Shown piece by piece: positions 63,665 through 64,000 of a stretch of 64,000 nucleotides of DNA. A model generated the notes under the pieces. That model saw only the letters and a list, made by a program, of their open reading frames with translations, ran no database searches and was not told the DNA's origin. Source of the stretch: Myxacorys almedinensis A (GTDB lineage Bacteria > Cyanobacteriota > Cyanobacteriia > Leptolyngbyales > Leptolyngbyaceae); the NCBI RefSeq assembly GCF_010091945.1, contig NZ_WVIE01000002.1, forward strand, positions 177,270 to 241,269. The letters run 5' to 3'. How positions within the stretch are numbered: position 1 is the first letter of the stretch; each line of letters opens with the position of its first letter. The position numbers and the translations under genes are program-made.

Positions 63665-63768
63665 AGGTTTGGTAAATCGCGATAAACAATCATGCTTCTA
63701 ACCTCGCTGAGATGCCCAAAAAGAACTTCTGTCCAGATGGGTAAACTCAAGCCTGAATGTCTCTATCA

Positions 63769-64000
63769 TCATGCCGTGGCACCTCGCACTAAAATCACGG
63801 TGCAGTCTGTATTCCGAGCGATCGCTTCTGGAATATTGCCCTGCACCACTTGGCGCAACAATCGCTCTCGGCTTGCGCCCAGCATAATCACATCGCTGTG
63901 ATGTTTTTGCGAATACTGAATCACCGCCGCTGTCACCGACCCCGCAGACACAGGCGCGATCGTCACGCTGCCCTTGACGCGGCGCTTGAGAAAATGAGAG
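63769..64000 (-). CDS. Universal-stress-domain protein, C-terminal end, 5' part off the window
   Basis: The frame runs to the right edge without a start. The visible tail, VIMLGASRERLLRQVV and GNIPEAIARNTDCTVILVRG, is the C-terminal half of a UspA-like domain. Similar tails end ClC-type chloride channels and permeases in cyanobacteria, so the gene may be larger than a stand-alone universal stress protein. The GTG at 63966 lies inside the domain and is unlikely to be the start. Confidence 0.82.
   Translation of the reverse strand, partial: SHFLKRRVKGSVTIAPVSAGSVTAAVIQYSQKHHSDVIMLGASRERLLRQVVQGNIPEAIARNTDCTVILVRGATA

Overview
The window is chromosomal DNA from a cyanobacterium. It has a photosystem II subunit (psbX), a Ycf66 protein, a high-light-inducible protein, cyAbrB1, a CGLD27 protein, cyanoexosortase A, plant-type glycerate 3-kinase and HPPD. 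The HIP1 octamer GCGATCGC is scattered through nearly all genes. Gene families and moderate GC suggest a filamentous, Leptolyngbya-like non-heterocystous lineage, but genus cannot be fixed from sequence reading alone. No rRNA, tRNA, CRISPR array, transposase or phage gene was seen.

Layout. 0-9 kb: purL (3' end off the window), a 21-nt minisatellite, a small acidic protein with a strong terminator, accC, yggT, psbX, ycf66, two tandem TolB-like lipoproteins, and an sdhB-hli operon. 9-31 kb: cyAbrB1, a CPBP protease, a 2H phosphoesterase, holA, DUF4168, a 45-aa protein with aroQ, cinA, a WecA/MraY-type transferase, glyA, glmU, isoaspartyl peptidase, DUF2256-Uma2, trmJ, a methyltransferase, hppD, rodZ, ubiD, hom and ChaN. 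31-50 kb: pgsA, a sugar transferase, a coiled-coil protein, a Crp-type regulator, a degenerate metallo-beta-lactamase-fold protein, an EGY3-like site-2 protease missing its catalytic HE pair, a DUF815 ATPase, menI, ribokinase and nucleoside hydrolase, hemerythrin, glycerate kinase, an ECF sigma/anti-sigma pair, a fused peptide-type ABC ATPase, a second asparaginase and CGLD27.

50.5-54.9 kb is the accessory region. A single-chain MmeI-like restriction-modification protein is followed by a RelE-type toxin-antitoxin pair, a broken duplicate of the restriction gene's 3' end, and a DUF2283 protein. This block lies between two inverted arrays of the same degenerate 21-nt repeat, and a third array lies at 2.05 kb. 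The restriction gene is a compositional mosaic with an AT-richer target-recognition section. This block is the best candidate for a mobile or locally recombining defence island, and the repeat family is the most unusual structural signal in the window.

54.9-61.6 kb is a minus-strand envelope/exopolysaccharide and sorting cluster: Wzc-like, Wza-like, cyanoexosortase A with its companion protein, and a DegT aminotransferase. The window ends with a MerR regulator coupled to a small membrane protein, an SDR oxidoreductase and the C-terminus of a protein with a universal stress domain. Four gene pairs share ATGA or GTGA overlaps (sdhB-hli, DUF2256-Uma2, antitoxin-toxin, small membrane protein-merR), which points to translational coupling.
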